A stretch of 64,000 nucleotides of DNA, from contig JAGQWX010000011.1 of the NCBI GenBank assembly GCA_020436935.1, positions 1 to 64,000 on the forward strand. Direction: 5' to 3'. The notes under the pieces were generated by a model. It worked only from the letters and a program-made list of their open reading frames with translations, made no database searches and was not told the origin of the DNA. Source of the stretch: Saprospiraceae bacterium. Lineage in GTDB: Bacteria; Bacteroidota; Bacteroidia; Chitinophagales; Saprospiraceae. Shown in pieces: positions 35,236-43,415 of the stretch. The stretch's first letter is position 1; the number at the start of each line of letters is the position of its first letter. The translations under genes were made by a program, and so were the position numbers.

Positions 35236-35475
35236 TCATTTATTTCCGTAAAAAGCCGGCATAGAACAGTTAAATTTAAGTCTTGCACTCATTTTCCAAA
35301 GATTTCTACCTCTTGATAGCTTCTAAACTCGCACCTCTAAATATTAGAGATAAAATTATTTAACTATACCCATACTAAAATATTTACTTACCCGTTTTCA
35401 TGATATATTAGTGCAAAAGTTTATTATTCACCCGAATGAAAGTGTATCATACACGTCATCTCAAAAAATTATATC

Positions 35476-36195
35476 ATGAAGTCATTGTTTCTATTTGTGT
35501 TTATTGCAGGTTCGCTTTTTGGACAAGGGGTTGAGGTTATTTATGAGGCCAAAACATTGTATCCTGAAGAAGTATTAAAGCTGGCACCCGCCATTGCCAA
35601 TACAGATGTTTTGTACAGATACAAGTTGCAGATCAACGACAACAAGTCTGTCTTCAACAAAGAAAGCTTTTATGTGAAAAAGATGGACGGGCAAATGGGC
35701 GGTGGAATTATGGCGGAGACCATTTACAAAGATTTCAGCAACAATGTTGTCATCACCAGCAGTGCAAAATATAAAGAAGGAAAATGCCTCGGCGAGACCA
35801 TAGACGATTGGAAAGATAAAAGTGTGTATACCAACAAGTGGGAACTTTCTGATGAAGAAAAGACCATAAGTGGTATTAGCTGTAAGAAAGCTACCAGAGG
35901 GTCAACTACAGTATGGTATTCTACCAATCACCCTTTCCAGGATGGTCCGGGCAATGTCATCTACCCTGTACCCGGCCTGGTACTAGAAGTCATAAATCCG
36001 GGGTATCACTATGTGGCTATTGATTTCAAAGAGTTTGACGGAGAGATTTTTATGCCCGCCGACCTCGATCGCTCAGAAAATGAAGCAGAGATCACGTCGG
36101 ACTACCTCAGCACCAATTACTTAGTTGGGAAAGACAATTGTATGAGCTTTAAGGAGGCACCTGTGGGCACATGGGTGAGTCTGAACAAACGCTAA
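35476..36195 (+). CDS. GLPGLI family protein
   Basis: The 239-residue exported protein has a signal peptide (MKSLFLFVFIAGSLFGQG) and the family's middle: SGISCKKATRGSTTVWYSTNHPFQDGPGNVIYPVPGLVLEVINPG. The eponymous GLPGLI is replaced by PVPGLVL, within the normal range of this Bacteroidota family, which often travels with TonB-dependent receptors. The second Cys-containing loop (KDNCMSFKEAP) lies at the C-terminus. Function is unknown; periplasmic or outer-membrane location is inferred from the signal peptide. No partner gene is adjacent. Confidence 0.85.
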   Translation: MKSLFLFVFIAGSLFGQGVEVIYEAKTLYPEEVLKLAPAIANTDVLYRYKLQINDNKSVFNKESFYVKKMDGQMGGGIMAETIYKDFSNNVVITSSAKYKEGKCLGETIDDWKDKSVYTNKWELSDEEKTISGISCKKATRGSTTVWYSTNHPFQDGPGNVIYPVPGLVLEVINPGYHYVAIDFKEFDGEIFMPADLDRSENEAEITSDYLSTNYLVGKDNCMSFKEAPVGTWVSLNKR

Positions 36196-36429
36196 TTTAA
36201 TGATTGTACCAATTTGGTCAGCGTAGAATAGAACATTTGGCATATGCCGCAAAATATTAGAAAATGTTAACTCCAGATCATGGTTTACATGCTTATTTTA
36301 TAACTCACAAGCTTGCTGTATTATGAGCTATAAAAGTTGTTTTTATAACTCATGGCGCATTAAAAGCCGATATTTATGTGTTGGGGACATAAAAATGATC
36401 AATGAATTAAAGCATAGGAGGAGTATGGT

Positions 36430-37143
36430 TTACTTCTCCCGGATACTCCAGATTTCATAAATGGGATCGCCCTTGCTCGATAAACCTGAGTGGTGCCATT
36501 TTCCGTCCACCAGTTTGTAATCGAATACCAGACTGGCACCCACTCTGCTATCGTCTCTTGAGAAAAATTCTATATTTTCTGTGTATTTCCCGTCGATGGT
36601 GGTGTAATTGCCTCCTCCTGTACCATTGAATTGTTTGGTCTCGGTATTGTAGGCAATCCATTGGAATCGCGTTCCTGACAATATCTTCATCGTTTTTCTG
36701 GACCCGGAGGTGTCTCTGGATTGTACTTCACCGTCTTGAATCCGGCCCGACATCAGCCATGCTCCTGAAAGCTTGCCGGGAGTTCCATCATCCATGCGGT
36801 CAAATTTTCTGTCGGTGCCAACTATAGATAAATGATCTTCACTCAATTCAATTTTGAACGTTACTTCTTCACCAACTCTCTCGGGCTTTTTTGAGTCGAA
36901 TTCAACCTTTTCAGTCATCACATCTCCTACCAGCTTCCAGGTGCCGCCATTGCAGCTGATGAACTTACCCGTTTTGGCGTCGAAACTTGCAATGGCCTGA
37001 TAACCATCTGCAAATATGACCACGCTCCTCAGGTCGATGCCATCCGGAGATTTATGATAAGATTCCCAGCCTCCAATGACGCTTTGTGTTGAAATAGATG
37101 AGTATACAAGGAGACCGACAAGTAACAATAAATATTTATTCAT
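36430..37143 (-). CDS. Secreted beta-rich protein with an internal duplication
   Basis: The 237-residue protein has a signal peptide (NKYLLLLVGLLVYSSISTQ). Two halves look alike: the first has FISCNGGTWKLVGDVMTEKVEFDSKKPERVGEEVTFKIEL, the second FNGTGGGNYTTIDGKYTENIEFFSRDDSRVGASLVFDYKL. Both also begin with a W-x-x segment (GGWESYH, SGAWLMSG), and the first ends GTDRKFDRMDDGTP. This is the pattern of lipocalin-like, DUF4488-type domains, each about 110 residues. No ligand is known. The gene lies by itself between GLPGLI and the murQ region. Confidence 0.7.
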   Translation of the reverse strand: MNKYLLLLVGLLVYSSISTQSVIGGWESYHKSPDGIDLRSVVIFADGYQAIASFDAKTGKFISCNGGTWKLVGDVMTEKVEFDSKKPERVGEEVTFKIELSEDHLSIVGTDRKFDRMDDGTPGKLSGAWLMSGRIQDGEVQSRDTSGSRKTMKILSGTRFQWIAYNTETKQFNGTGGGNYTTIDGKYTENIEFFSRDDSRVGASLVFDYKLVDGKWHHSGLSSKGDPIYEIWSIREK

Positions 37144-37552
37144 GATGAGCTATTTGTATATTTTTTAAAAATAATGAAAATTTGGATTGAATGGGGATTT
37201 TCTGAACATTCTGTGAATGTCTTGACTTAAAGGCCATTTTCGTAAACTGAGCTCTTTGTGAAATACTGGTAAAATGATAATATCTTACATAAATTCTGTG
37301 GTCTTTAAAGCGTTTTCATTACCTGTGCATTTACTCTTAGGTAATAGATTTAAGCATTTTATTACAGTAAATTTAATGGAAATCTTCATCGTTTAATCTC
37401 GCCATAGCCCAGGTTAAGCTTCGATTTCTCTCTTCGATCTCCTTCAAATTTTCAGTGCAACAATGCTGATCAATCCATATTCCGATGAGTATATTTGCCC
37501 CAATTATTTCACCAACCCTTAGCAATTATTTGTCCTCCAGCGATAAGCCAAT
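37144..37552. other. Long intergenic region upstream of murQ
   Basis: About 410 A+T-rich bases with no supported gene and no near-consensus promoter box. Its right end runs into the 7-bp array that abuts murQ. Confidence 0.45.
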
Positions 37553-37609
37553 AACTAAGTGCTAAAAGCTATGGACTAATAGCTAAGGGGCTAAAAGCTA
37601 ACAGCTAAG
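37553..37609. repeat. 7-bp tandem array directly before murQ
   Basis: Eight degenerate heptads built on nnCTAAn (AACTAAG, TGCTAAA, AGCTATG, GACTAAT, AGCTAAG, then after a one-base slip GGCTAAA, AGCTAAC, AGCTAAG) end one base before the murQ ATG at 37611. The array therefore fills the place of a ribosome-binding site. Confidence 0.75.
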
Positions 37610-37610
37610 T

Positions 37611-38414
37611 ATGATCAAAACCACGGAACAAAGCTCTCTTTACCAGAACCTCGAGCAAAAATCAGCCCTGGAAATCCTTACAGACATCAACCGCGAAGAC
37701 CAGAAAGTGGCACTCGCTGTGGAGAAAGTCATTCCCAATATCGAGAGACTTGTGGTCCATGTTGCGGAAAAAATGAAGCAGGGAGGACGATTATTTTATG
37801 TAGGAGCAGGAACCAGTGGAAGATTGGGCATCCTCGATGCCAGTGAATGTCCTCCAACTTTTGGTGTTCCACATGACTGGGTGGTGGGATTGATTGCCGG
37901 GGGTGACCAGGCCATCAGAAAAGCTGTGGAAAATGCTGAAGATTCTGAGAGCCAGTGTTGGGAAGACCTCAAAGCCTACGGCATAAATGAAGGTGATGTC
38001 GTGGTTGGCATTGCTGCGTCAGGAACTACTCCTTATGTCATTCATGGCTTAAAAAAGTGTCGTGAAGAAGGCATCACTACCGGGTGCATCGTTTGTAACT
38101 CCGGATCACCGGTTGCAGCTCAGGCTGACTTCCCTATTGAAGTTGTGGTAGGCCCGGAATACGTGACCGGTTCTACCAGGATGAAATCCGGCACCGCCCA
38201 AAAGCTGGTTCTCAACATGTTATCGACTTCCTGCATGATTTTGCTTGGCAGGGTCAAAGGCAATAAAATGGTGGACATGCAATTGTCCAACAATAAGCTC
38301 GTCGACAGAGGCACAAAAATCATAGCAGAGCAATTGTCCATCCCTTATGAACAAGCCAAATCCTTATTGCTGGAGAAGGGTAGTGTGAGAGCGGCTATTG
38401 AGGGGTTTGAATGA
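37611..38414 (+). CDS. murQ: N-acetylmuramic acid 6-phosphate etherase
   Basis: MurQ cleaves the lactyl ether of MurNAc-6-phosphate, yielding GlcNAc-6-phosphate and lactate in cell-wall recycling, in the cytosol. The 267-residue SIS-fold protein has family signatures: GAGTSGRLGILDASECPPTFG, the catalytic-region segment AVENAEDSESQCWEDL, VVGIAASGTTPYVIHGLKKC and VTGSTRMKSGTAQKLVLNMLST. It is shorter than the roughly 300 residues of E. coli MurQ because the C-terminal helical domain is small, as I believe is common in Bacteroidota. Tandem arrays abut it on both sides: a 7-bp array before the start and an 8-bp array over the stop. No amidase or kinase of the pathway is adjacent. Confidence 0.95.
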   Translation: MIKTTEQSSLYQNLEQKSALEILTDINREDQKVALAVEKVIPNIERLVVHVAEKMKQGGRLFYVGAGTSGRLGILDASECPPTFGVPHDWVVGLIAGGDQAIRKAVENAEDSESQCWEDLKAYGINEGDVVVGIAASGTTPYVIHGLKKCREEGITTGCIVCNSGSPVAAQADFPIEVVVGPEYVTGSTRMKSGTAQKLVLNMLSTSCMILLGRVKGNKMVDMQLSNNKLVDRGTKIIAEQLSIPYEQAKSLLLEKGSVRAAIEGFE

Positions 38415-38547
38415 TTTAATGATCTAATTATCTAATTATCTAATGATCTAATGGTATAATGATCTGATGCTGCAATAATTATATTGTCTGAACAATTTGG
38501 CATTACAGGATTTTGGTATTGTTGAATTTTAGCGATACAGCATTGCA
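38411..38547. repeat. 8-bp-period array, left copy flanking the XRE gene
   Basis: About 17 degenerate octads start inside the murQ stop codon. The first eight are ATGATCTA-like; after one slip base at 38491 the series changes to units such as GCATTACA, GGATTTTG, GTATTGTT, GAATTTTA, GCGATACA and GCATTGCA. Seven consecutive units from 38492 match, in the same order, the units from 39282 in the right copy. Confidence 0.85.
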
Positions 38548-38584
38548 ATATCAAATGGAATTTTAACATTAAAACTTCTTTTTA

Positions 38585-39136
38585 TTAATCTTGCCGAAGG
38601 AGGAATCTTCCGTAAAACAGCGTTGCGCTGGCAACAAGCAGGCAAGGGAAAAGGGCAGTCACGAATCCAACTGCGAAGCCATGCATTATTAGAACCAGAA
38701 TGAAATGAATGAAAAAACCGGTACCGTATCTCATCAATCGCTGTATGCCGTTCAGTTCGGGGGTATAATATACAATGAAGGAAGGTATAAAAAAGGACAA
38801 CAACAATCCTCCAAACCTGCTGATATGGTTTGCTTCAGCATCAAATGTGAGGTAACCAAAAATCGCCATGAGAATGAGGTTGAGGCATACGAGGAAAAAA
38901 TAATTGAATAGGGTGTAACCCATCGATGGCTTTTGATCTAAGTCATCATTCTGTAAATCTTCCAAACGTATTTCCATAGCCTCGCATATAAGCTGAAGTG
39001 TCTTTCCTCTGGGAGTATTTTCATCGTTTTCTATCCTTTGTAGTGTGCGCAGGCTGATATTTGATTTTCCGGCCAACTCTTCCTGAGTAAGTCCTTTTAG
39101 TTTTCTGTGCTCGACAATTTTGTCTGAAATTTTCAT
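38585..39136 (-). CDS. XRE-family regulator with membrane-embedded C-terminal domain
   Basis: The 183-residue protein has an N-terminal helix-turn-helix (MKISDKIVEHRKLKGLTQEELAGKSNISLRTLQRIENDENTPRGKTLQLICEAM) of the XRE type. After a short linker, four hydrophobic segments follow (about 73-97, 105-125, 137-153 and 155-177). Such HTH plus four-helix proteins are widespread in Bacteroidota; the membrane part may sense a ligand or recruit DNA to the membrane, but the signal is unknown. Matching 8-bp-period arrays lie 37 bases past its stop and 89 bases before its start. Recombination between them would delete exactly this gene. Confidence 0.88.
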   Translation of the reverse strand: MKISDKIVEHRKLKGLTQEELAGKSNISLRTLQRIENDENTPRGKTLQLICEAMEIRLEDLQNDDLDQKPSMGYTLFNYFFLVCLNLILMAIFGYLTFDAEANHISRFGGLLLSFFIPSFIVYYTPELNGIQRLMRYGTGFFIHFILVLIMHGFAVGFVTALFPCLLVASATLFYGRFLLRQD

Positions 39137-39225
39137 AGATATAATTTTAGCCTAAAATAGGAGGATTGTTGCTCCTGGTCAAATGCAATGATGGACATTT
39201 TTATGACATTTGATTTGTCGTTTTA

Positions 39226-39361
39226 ATGATCTAATGCCACAATGATCTGATGATCTAATGTTGCAATTTTTTAATGTCCTAACAATTTAGCTTTATAGGA
39301 TTTTAGTAATGTTGAATTATAGCATTACAGCATTTTAGGATTGCAGCATTATAGATTGCTA
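39226..39361. repeat. 8-bp-period array, right copy flanking the XRE gene
   Basis: Seventeen octads run without a slip from ATGATCTA at 39226 to GATTGCTA ending at 39361, three bases before the antiporter stop codon on the minus strand. The series ACAATTTA, GCTTTATA, GGATTTTA, GTAATGTT, GAATTATA, GCATTACA, GCATTTTA parallels that of the left copy. Confidence 0.85.
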
Positions 39362-39364
39362 AAC

Positions 39365-40327
39365 TCAAATTTCCTTCTGAATCAAATAAACCGTATATCC
39401 CACAAAAACCAGCAAAAGAAGGCCGGCTTCCCACCTGTCGAGTTTTTTCTTTTTGCCTGTAAACATGGCAACAAACAAAAATATTGTTCCTGCAATAAGC
39501 AAATAGATATCGGTATTAAAAGCCGTATTGAATTCAATCGGGGAAATAAGGGTGCTGACAGGGAGGATCAGCAATATGTTGAAAATATTTGAGCCAATGA
39601 CGTTGCCTATTGCGATATCGCTGTTCTTTTTGAGTGCCGCCACTACCGAGGTAACAAGTTCCGGCAATGAAGTCCCGGCTGCTACGATGGTCAGGCCGAT
39701 GATTTTTTTGCTTACTCCAAATTGTGTGGCAAGATCAACAGCGTTGTCTACCACCAGTTTGCCGCCAATGATGAGTCCCGCGAGCCCAATGACAATAAAG
39801 GTCCAAATCTTTTGATTGGATAAGTTTTTGGCTACTTCCATATCATCCGGGGCTTCAGATTTTAGCTGTTGTGCAACGTAGTATAAAAACATGCCAAAGA
39901 ACAATAGCATCAGCATGCCATCTATTCTGGAAATCAGCTTGTCTCCCTGAAATAAAAAACCGTTGGCAAAAACATATAGGCAGAGCACCGCAAACAATGA
40001 AATGGGGATTTCTTTCCAGACGGTACTGTGCTGGACTGCAATCGGGGCAATCAATCCGACAATGCCGAGAATGACGAATAGATTGAAGTTGTTGCTTCCT
40101 ATGACGTTGCCCAGGACAATGTCAGGTTGCTGATCTATGGCTGCGAAGGTGTTTACTACGAGTTCAGGCGCTGATGTACCGAAGGCTACGATGGTCAGAC
40201 CTATGGCCAGATCGGATATATTGTTCTTTTTTGCAAGGGCAGAAGACCCGGTAACCATCCAGTCCGCACCTTTGATGAGTGCCAAAAACCCTAGTATAAT
40301 TAAGCCAGCTGGAATTAATAGTGACAT
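39365..40327 (-). CDS. CaCA-family calcium/sodium (or potassium) antiporter
   Basis: From the ATG at 40327 the product has 320 residues (a longer start adds 20 hydrophilic residues). Two inverted repeats with the conserved alpha-motifs are visible: GLTIVAFGTSAPELVVNTFAA...DIVLGNVIGSNNFNLFVILGIVGL, then GLTIVAAGTSLPELVTSVVAALKKNSDIAIGNVIGSNIFNILLILPVSTL. The G(T)S-PE and GN--GSN residues bind cations. About ten membrane segments are present. Substrate preference cannot be read from sequence. The inner membrane is the expected location. Its stop abuts the right-hand 8-bp array. Confidence 0.93.
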   Translation of the reverse strand: MSLLIPAGLIILGFLALIKGADWMVTGSSALAKKNNISDLAIGLTIVAFGTSAPELVVNTFAAIDQQPDIVLGNVIGSNNFNLFVILGIVGLIAPIAVQHSTVWKEIPISLFAVLCLYVFANGFLFQGDKLISRIDGMLMLLFFGMFLYYVAQQLKSEAPDDMEVAKNLSNQKIWTFIVIGLAGLIIGGKLVVDNAVDLATQFGVSKKIIGLTIVAAGTSLPELVTSVVAALKKNSDIAIGNVIGSNIFNILLILPVSTLISPIEFNTAFNTDIYLLIAGTIFLFVAMFTGKKKKLDRWEAGLLLLVFVGYTVYLIQKEI

Positions 40328-40408
40328 TTGCCCTTCTTGATTTACAGGTTGAATGTAATATTTTCTTGACAAAAGTTGCATGGTCATACTCCATCCCCCT
40401 ATGATTTT

Positions 40409-41101
40409 TCACAATTCTATAAACCAGTTGAGACTCACCCAAAATGTATGTCTTGCATTTCCTCGTAGGAAAGAATTCACCCGGTAGTCCAGACCTCCTT
40501 CCAGTTTATTTTTTTCATCGATGATATAACCAAGTAAAGGGAGGCCCCTGATCTCCAGATCATAGCTCCCATCCTGCAGACTGTTGAGGTATTCGTTGCC
40601 CACCTTGAGATAGAATTCTTTTGGGTCTGCGGATTGGCCGTTCAATGGAATTTCTGTTACCCATCGGTATCTGAGTCTGAATTCCGGCAATTCATCCCGG
40701 GAAAAGGTCTGGTCGGTCACAAGCCGGTGCGCAATTCTTAAGCCTGATAATTTTTGAGTCATGGCGAATTGCTGGATAAACCGATGGATGGCCTTATCAT
40801 CGGTGATTCTTATGAGATAACCACCAGAAGCCCTTGCATTCAAACCTACTTTTCTGGCTGCAATCAAAGAGATGTCGGTCAATACATAATCAAAATCAGC
40901 TTGCCCATCCATGTTGAATGTGCCACTGCTCAGCCTTTGCCGGGACTCCAGTTTTGAGTTCAGCGACCAATCGCCTGCCAGTTTGTAATTGAAGTTTACC
41001 GCAGGCAACAGGCCAGTCTGATAAGTAAGCTGTGCCTTCGATTCTCCCAAAATAAACACCATGAATAATGCGGTGTAATAAAATAAAAGCTTAGTATTCA
41101 A
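40409..41101 (-). CDS. DUF2490 outer-membrane-like protein
   Basis: The product resembles DUF2490 proteins: beta strands with aromatic and charged patterns (LTYQTGLLPAVNFNYKLAGDWSLNSKLESRQRL, then RIAHRLVTDQTFSRDE-PEFRLRYRWVTEIPLNG) and a terminal strand ending in an aromatic-Leu motif (FWVSLNWFIEL), as in outer-membrane barrels. A TTG at 41101 gives a full signal peptide (ending GESKAQ) and overlaps the previous stop by 11 bases; ATG starts upstream lie deep in the previous gene and a later ATG (41062) would cut the signal peptide. It is the last gene of an operon with a secreted protein and an MscS-like channel. Confidence 0.75.
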   Translation of the reverse strand: MNTKLLFYYTALFMVFILGESKAQLTYQTGLLPAVNFNYKLAGDWSLNSKLESRQRLSSGTFNMDGQADFDYVLTDISLIAARKVGLNARASGGYLIRITDDKAIHRFIQQFAMTQKLSGLRIAHRLVTDQTFSRDELPEFRLRYRWVTEIPLNGQSADPKEFYLKVGNEYLNSLQDGSYDLEIRGLPLLGYIIDEKNKLEGGLDYRVNSFLRGNARHTFWVSLNWFIEL

Positions 41102-41675
41102 GGTGACTGGAGTTTTTAAATACGATTTCTGAAACAGCCAGTTTTTCGCCACTTTCGCTGAATAAGTATTCGAGGAGGCTTGAGTTGTTGCCTGATTTGC
41201 ACTTTACCACCAGCTCATACTTGATCGTTACCGCATCGCTGCGGGAAGCTTTTGTTATGGTCGAAAGTACAGCTGACTTATCACCAGAGTATTGGGTCTG
41301 GACCTTTTGAATTTTGAATTTCCCGCAGTCCAGGGAAAGTTGGCTTTTGATTTTCTCCAGCGTACTTTCAGGAATTTCCTTCTTTCTGATTTCAATTTCT
41401 ACATCTTCAAATTGTCCCAGAGCATCAAACTCAATGCTGTATTTTTGGCGGTTGAGTTTGAACTTAGCTTCAATACTTTTTCGGTCAAGTCCTTCTTCCA
41501 GATACCAGCGCACTTTTCTTTTGTTCTGAAAAGCATCCAAAAAATGCATGGCTTCTGTGGGTACTTCTTCGGATCTCATCCGGCTTTCACTTTCATATTT
41601 TTGTTGTCCGGATAAAAGATCCGGGCAAAGTAAAAAGCTCAGAATAAATAGAATGGCAATAAAATGATTACCCAT
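41091..41675 (-). CDS. Secreted PepSY-like protein, function unknown
   Basis: The 194-residue protein has a signal peptide (IAILFILSFLLCPDLLSGQ). The mature part shows two alpha-plus-beta segments (VRWYLEEGLDRKSIEAKFKLNRQKYSIEFDALGQFEDVEIEIRKKEIP, then a Cys-containing region and VTIKYELVVKCKSGNNSSLLEYLFSESGEKLAV) that look like PepSY or BLIP-like putative inhibitor folds. No firm family assignment is possible. It overlaps the channel gene by 8 bases and the DUF2490 gene by 11, so the three are probably co-translated. Confidence 0.65.
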   Translation of the reverse strand: MGNHFIAILFILSFLLCPDLLSGQQKYESESRMRSEEVPTEAMHFLDAFQNKRKVRWYLEEGLDRKSIEAKFKLNRQKYSIEFDALGQFEDVEIEIRKKEIPESTLEKIKSQLSLDCGKFKIQKVQTQYSGDKSAVLSTITKASRSDAVTIKYELVVKCKSGNNSSLLEYLFSESGEKLAVSEIVFKNSSHLEY

Positions 41676-42156
41676 GGGAATGCTGTTTTATCATCTTTTG
41701 AACAAATACATTGCTTGGTATCGTGACACGTTCGCCATCCATCGTTTTGATGACCACAAAAAACAATCCAATATCGCTCACCCTTCCACGAATTTCATAA
41801 TCCTTATCCATGATACTGATGGTGTCATCCAATTTGACTGGGTGATTGAAAAATATGATGATACCGGAGGTGATGTTGGATAGGATGGACCACTGTGCAA
41901 ACATCGCTATGCCGAGGATGGCAATAAAGGAGCTCAGGAAAAGGACCAATTCAGATTGATCGACACCCCAAATGAAAAATAGTGTCGACAGCATGATGAC
42001 GAGTAATATAAAATTGACTCCTTTTTTTATGACTTTGGCCCTGGTTTTCTGCATCAGGCTGTTTTCCACGGTTTTGTCAATGGTCTTGCCAGAAGCATAC
42101 AGCAGTAAGACATAGGTTGGAATAAGTATGATGGTTTCTATGATTTTTGGTTCCAT
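41668..42156 (-). CDS. Small MscS-family mechanosensitive ion channel
   Basis: The 162-residue protein has three hydrophobic segments: TIILIPTYVLLLYA, VNFILLVIMLSTLFFIWGV and LVLFLSSFIAILGIAMFAQWSILSNITSGIIIFF. The last is the pore-lining helix. The MscS beta domain follows: HPVKLDDTISIMDKDYEIRGRVSDIGLFFVVIKTMDGERVTIPSNVFVQKMIKQ. The long C-terminal cytoplasmic domain of E. coli MscS is absent, leaving a minimal channel. It would open on membrane tension and relieve osmotic pressure. It is the first gene of the operon. Confidence 0.88.
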   Translation of the reverse strand: MEPKIIETIILIPTYVLLLYASGKTIDKTVENSLMQKTRAKVIKKGVNFILLVIMLSTLFFIWGVDQSELVLFLSSFIAILGIAMFAQWSILSNITSGIIIFFNHPVKLDDTISIMDKDYEIRGRVSDIGLFFVVIKTMDGERVTIPSNVFVQKMIKQHSHG

Positions 42157-42560
42157 AAAGTATGTTTGTTTTAATCTAATTGGAGTTGAAAATGATCACT
42201 TTCTTTGAGATTATGAATGATACCTATTTTGGTGGTTTATTGTTCTGCTTATTATAATCAAGGCCAATTAAATCTTTGTTAAACACTTCTGCCTTTGCTA
42301 GATAATGCATAAGAGGTAAATGAATACTCCATTTATGTAATTTTTACCTCAATTTTCAAAAAAAATTAAAAACATTTTGCATATACCTTATATATATATA
42401 TATATTCGTTGTAGACAAGAATAACTGTATCTCAGATTGCAGTGAGCCCCAAAACTGAACTCCCTATAATCTGACTTGTTTAGGTATCATCCAAATAGAT
42501 TTGTGTTTTAATGGGCTAAAGTGAATTATGCTTTGGTCTAAAAAGTATTATTGAATTATT
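42157..42560. other. A+T-rich gap at the left edge of the island, with a (TA)n run
   Basis: About 400 bases with no supported gene. A pure TA dinucleotide run of about eight units occupies 42389-42405. Base composition falls visibly here compared with the MscS operon on the left. Confidence 0.5.
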
Positions 42561-42640
42561 CCTTCAATCCGGAGTGAAGGTTTAAGATATGATGGAAAAG
42601 GCAACCGATACGTCCTTTGGCCAGGCGTGTATCGATTGCC
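42561..42640 (+). promoter_or_regulatory. Two hairpins in the leader of the orphan lipoprotein gene
   Basis: Hairpin 1: CCTTCA (42561-42566) pairs with TGAAGG (42575-42580), with a self-complementary TCCGGA in its loop region. Hairpin 2: GGCAACCGATAC (42600-42611) pairs with GTATCGATTGCC (42629-42640) with one mismatch and a 17-base loop. Both lie within 111 bases before the ATG at 42672, and they are G+C-rich compared with the DNA around them. They could be a regulatory RNA leader, a terminator of an unseen transcript or a recombination site; no known riboswitch is recognised. Confidence 0.45.
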
Positions 42641-42671
42641 GGAATTTTAATAACAATGTAAATTTAGTAAA

Positions 42672-43355
42672 ATGAAAATGATTTTAAAAACCACCTTGCT
42701 TTTTATGGCAATCGTTTTAACGCAATCTTGCTCCACAAAAGAAGAAGAATTAACCGAATCGTCTCCTGAGTTTTTTCGGAAGTATTTAAAAATCGAAGAT
42801 GAATTTGGTAATATGGCAAATATTGAAGTTTATAGTTTAGATGAGGAAAACGTTAACAATATTACCTCAGAAAATCTAAAATTAGTAACGACAAGGAAGA
42901 AATTGGATAAATCAATATTAAGTCCTAAAGAGACAAATTCTACCGTGTCAAAGAAGGATGATAAAAGTAAAATTTTTATTGATGTATTAAATTATAGTAT
43001 TGATGATGATATTACTGGCTTTCGTGTTGAAGTGGTTTCAGATTTAGAGCTACGAAGTTCATTTTATTATAGTTATGGATCTCAAGGTACAAGAGGAGTT
43101 TTTGTTTCTGGTACAGTCACGCCACTTGCAGGTGCTTCTTGCTGGATTCACTACGATCTTGAAAAGCTTACAAACTCAGGAAGTTGGTGGTATTCAGGAC
43201 TTCAAGAATGGAATATCTTTTCAGGTCAAAGTGGTTCGTGGTGTTATAGTGGAGCTTATTATAAATATCGCTTAGAAATGGAATATAATATTGCTGGACC
43301 TGGTTTTTGTTCTGATTGGGATGAAGAATGGTATTGGTTAACTTCATGCTCGTAA
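42672..43355 (+). CDS. Orphan lipoprotein with Trp/Tyr/Cys-rich C-terminal domain
   Basis: The 227-residue protein has a lipoprotein signal (LLFMAIVLTQSCSTKEEE; Cys20 lipidated). Residues 25-110 are polar and Lys/Asp/Glu-rich. The last 75 or so are unusual: many Trp, Tyr, Gly and Ser, and four Cys (GASCWIHYDLEKL, GSWWYSGLQEW, SGSWCYSGAYYKY, GPGFCSDWDEEWYWLTSCS). That suggests a disulfide-stabilised beta domain. I recognise no family. The gene is the first of a plus-strand group with a TonB-dependent receptor and a DUF4249 lipoprotein, and the whole group is A+T-richer than its surroundings. Confidence 0.7.
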   Translation: MKMILKTTLLFMAIVLTQSCSTKEEELTESSPEFFRKYLKIEDEFGNMANIEVYSLDEENVNNITSENLKLVTTRKKLDKSILSPKETNSTVSKKDDKSKIFIDVLNYSIDDDITGFRVEVVSDLELRSSFYYSYGSQGTRGVFVSGTVTPLAGASCWIHYDLEKLTNSGSWWYSGLQEWNIFSGQSGSWCYSGAYYKYRLEMEYNIAGPGFCSDWDEEWYWLTSCS

Positions 43356-43361
43356 ATATGG

Positions 43362-43400
43362 TAAGACCTGAGAGGCTGAATACATTCCTCTCAGGTCTTA
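43362..43400 (+). promoter_or_regulatory. 14-bp perfect hairpin between lipoprotein and TonB receptor genes
   Basis: TAAGACCTGAGAGG (43362-43375) and CCTCTCAGGTCTTA (43387-43400) are fully complementary around an 11-base loop. Six bases lie between the lipoprotein stop and the left arm, and 15 between the right arm and the receptor ATG. An A-run, not a T-run, follows, so it is more like an mRNA-processing or translation-balancing hairpin than a classical terminator. Confidence 0.65.
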
Positions 43401-43415
43401 AAAAAGGACACATTT

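Noticed and set aside
37611-38414. murQ as a truncated gene
   Set aside because: All active-site motifs are present and the shorter C-terminus is plausible for this phylum.
30488-39361. CRISPR array
   Set aside because: Repeat units are 7-8 bp, degenerate and contiguous, with no spacers and no cas genes.
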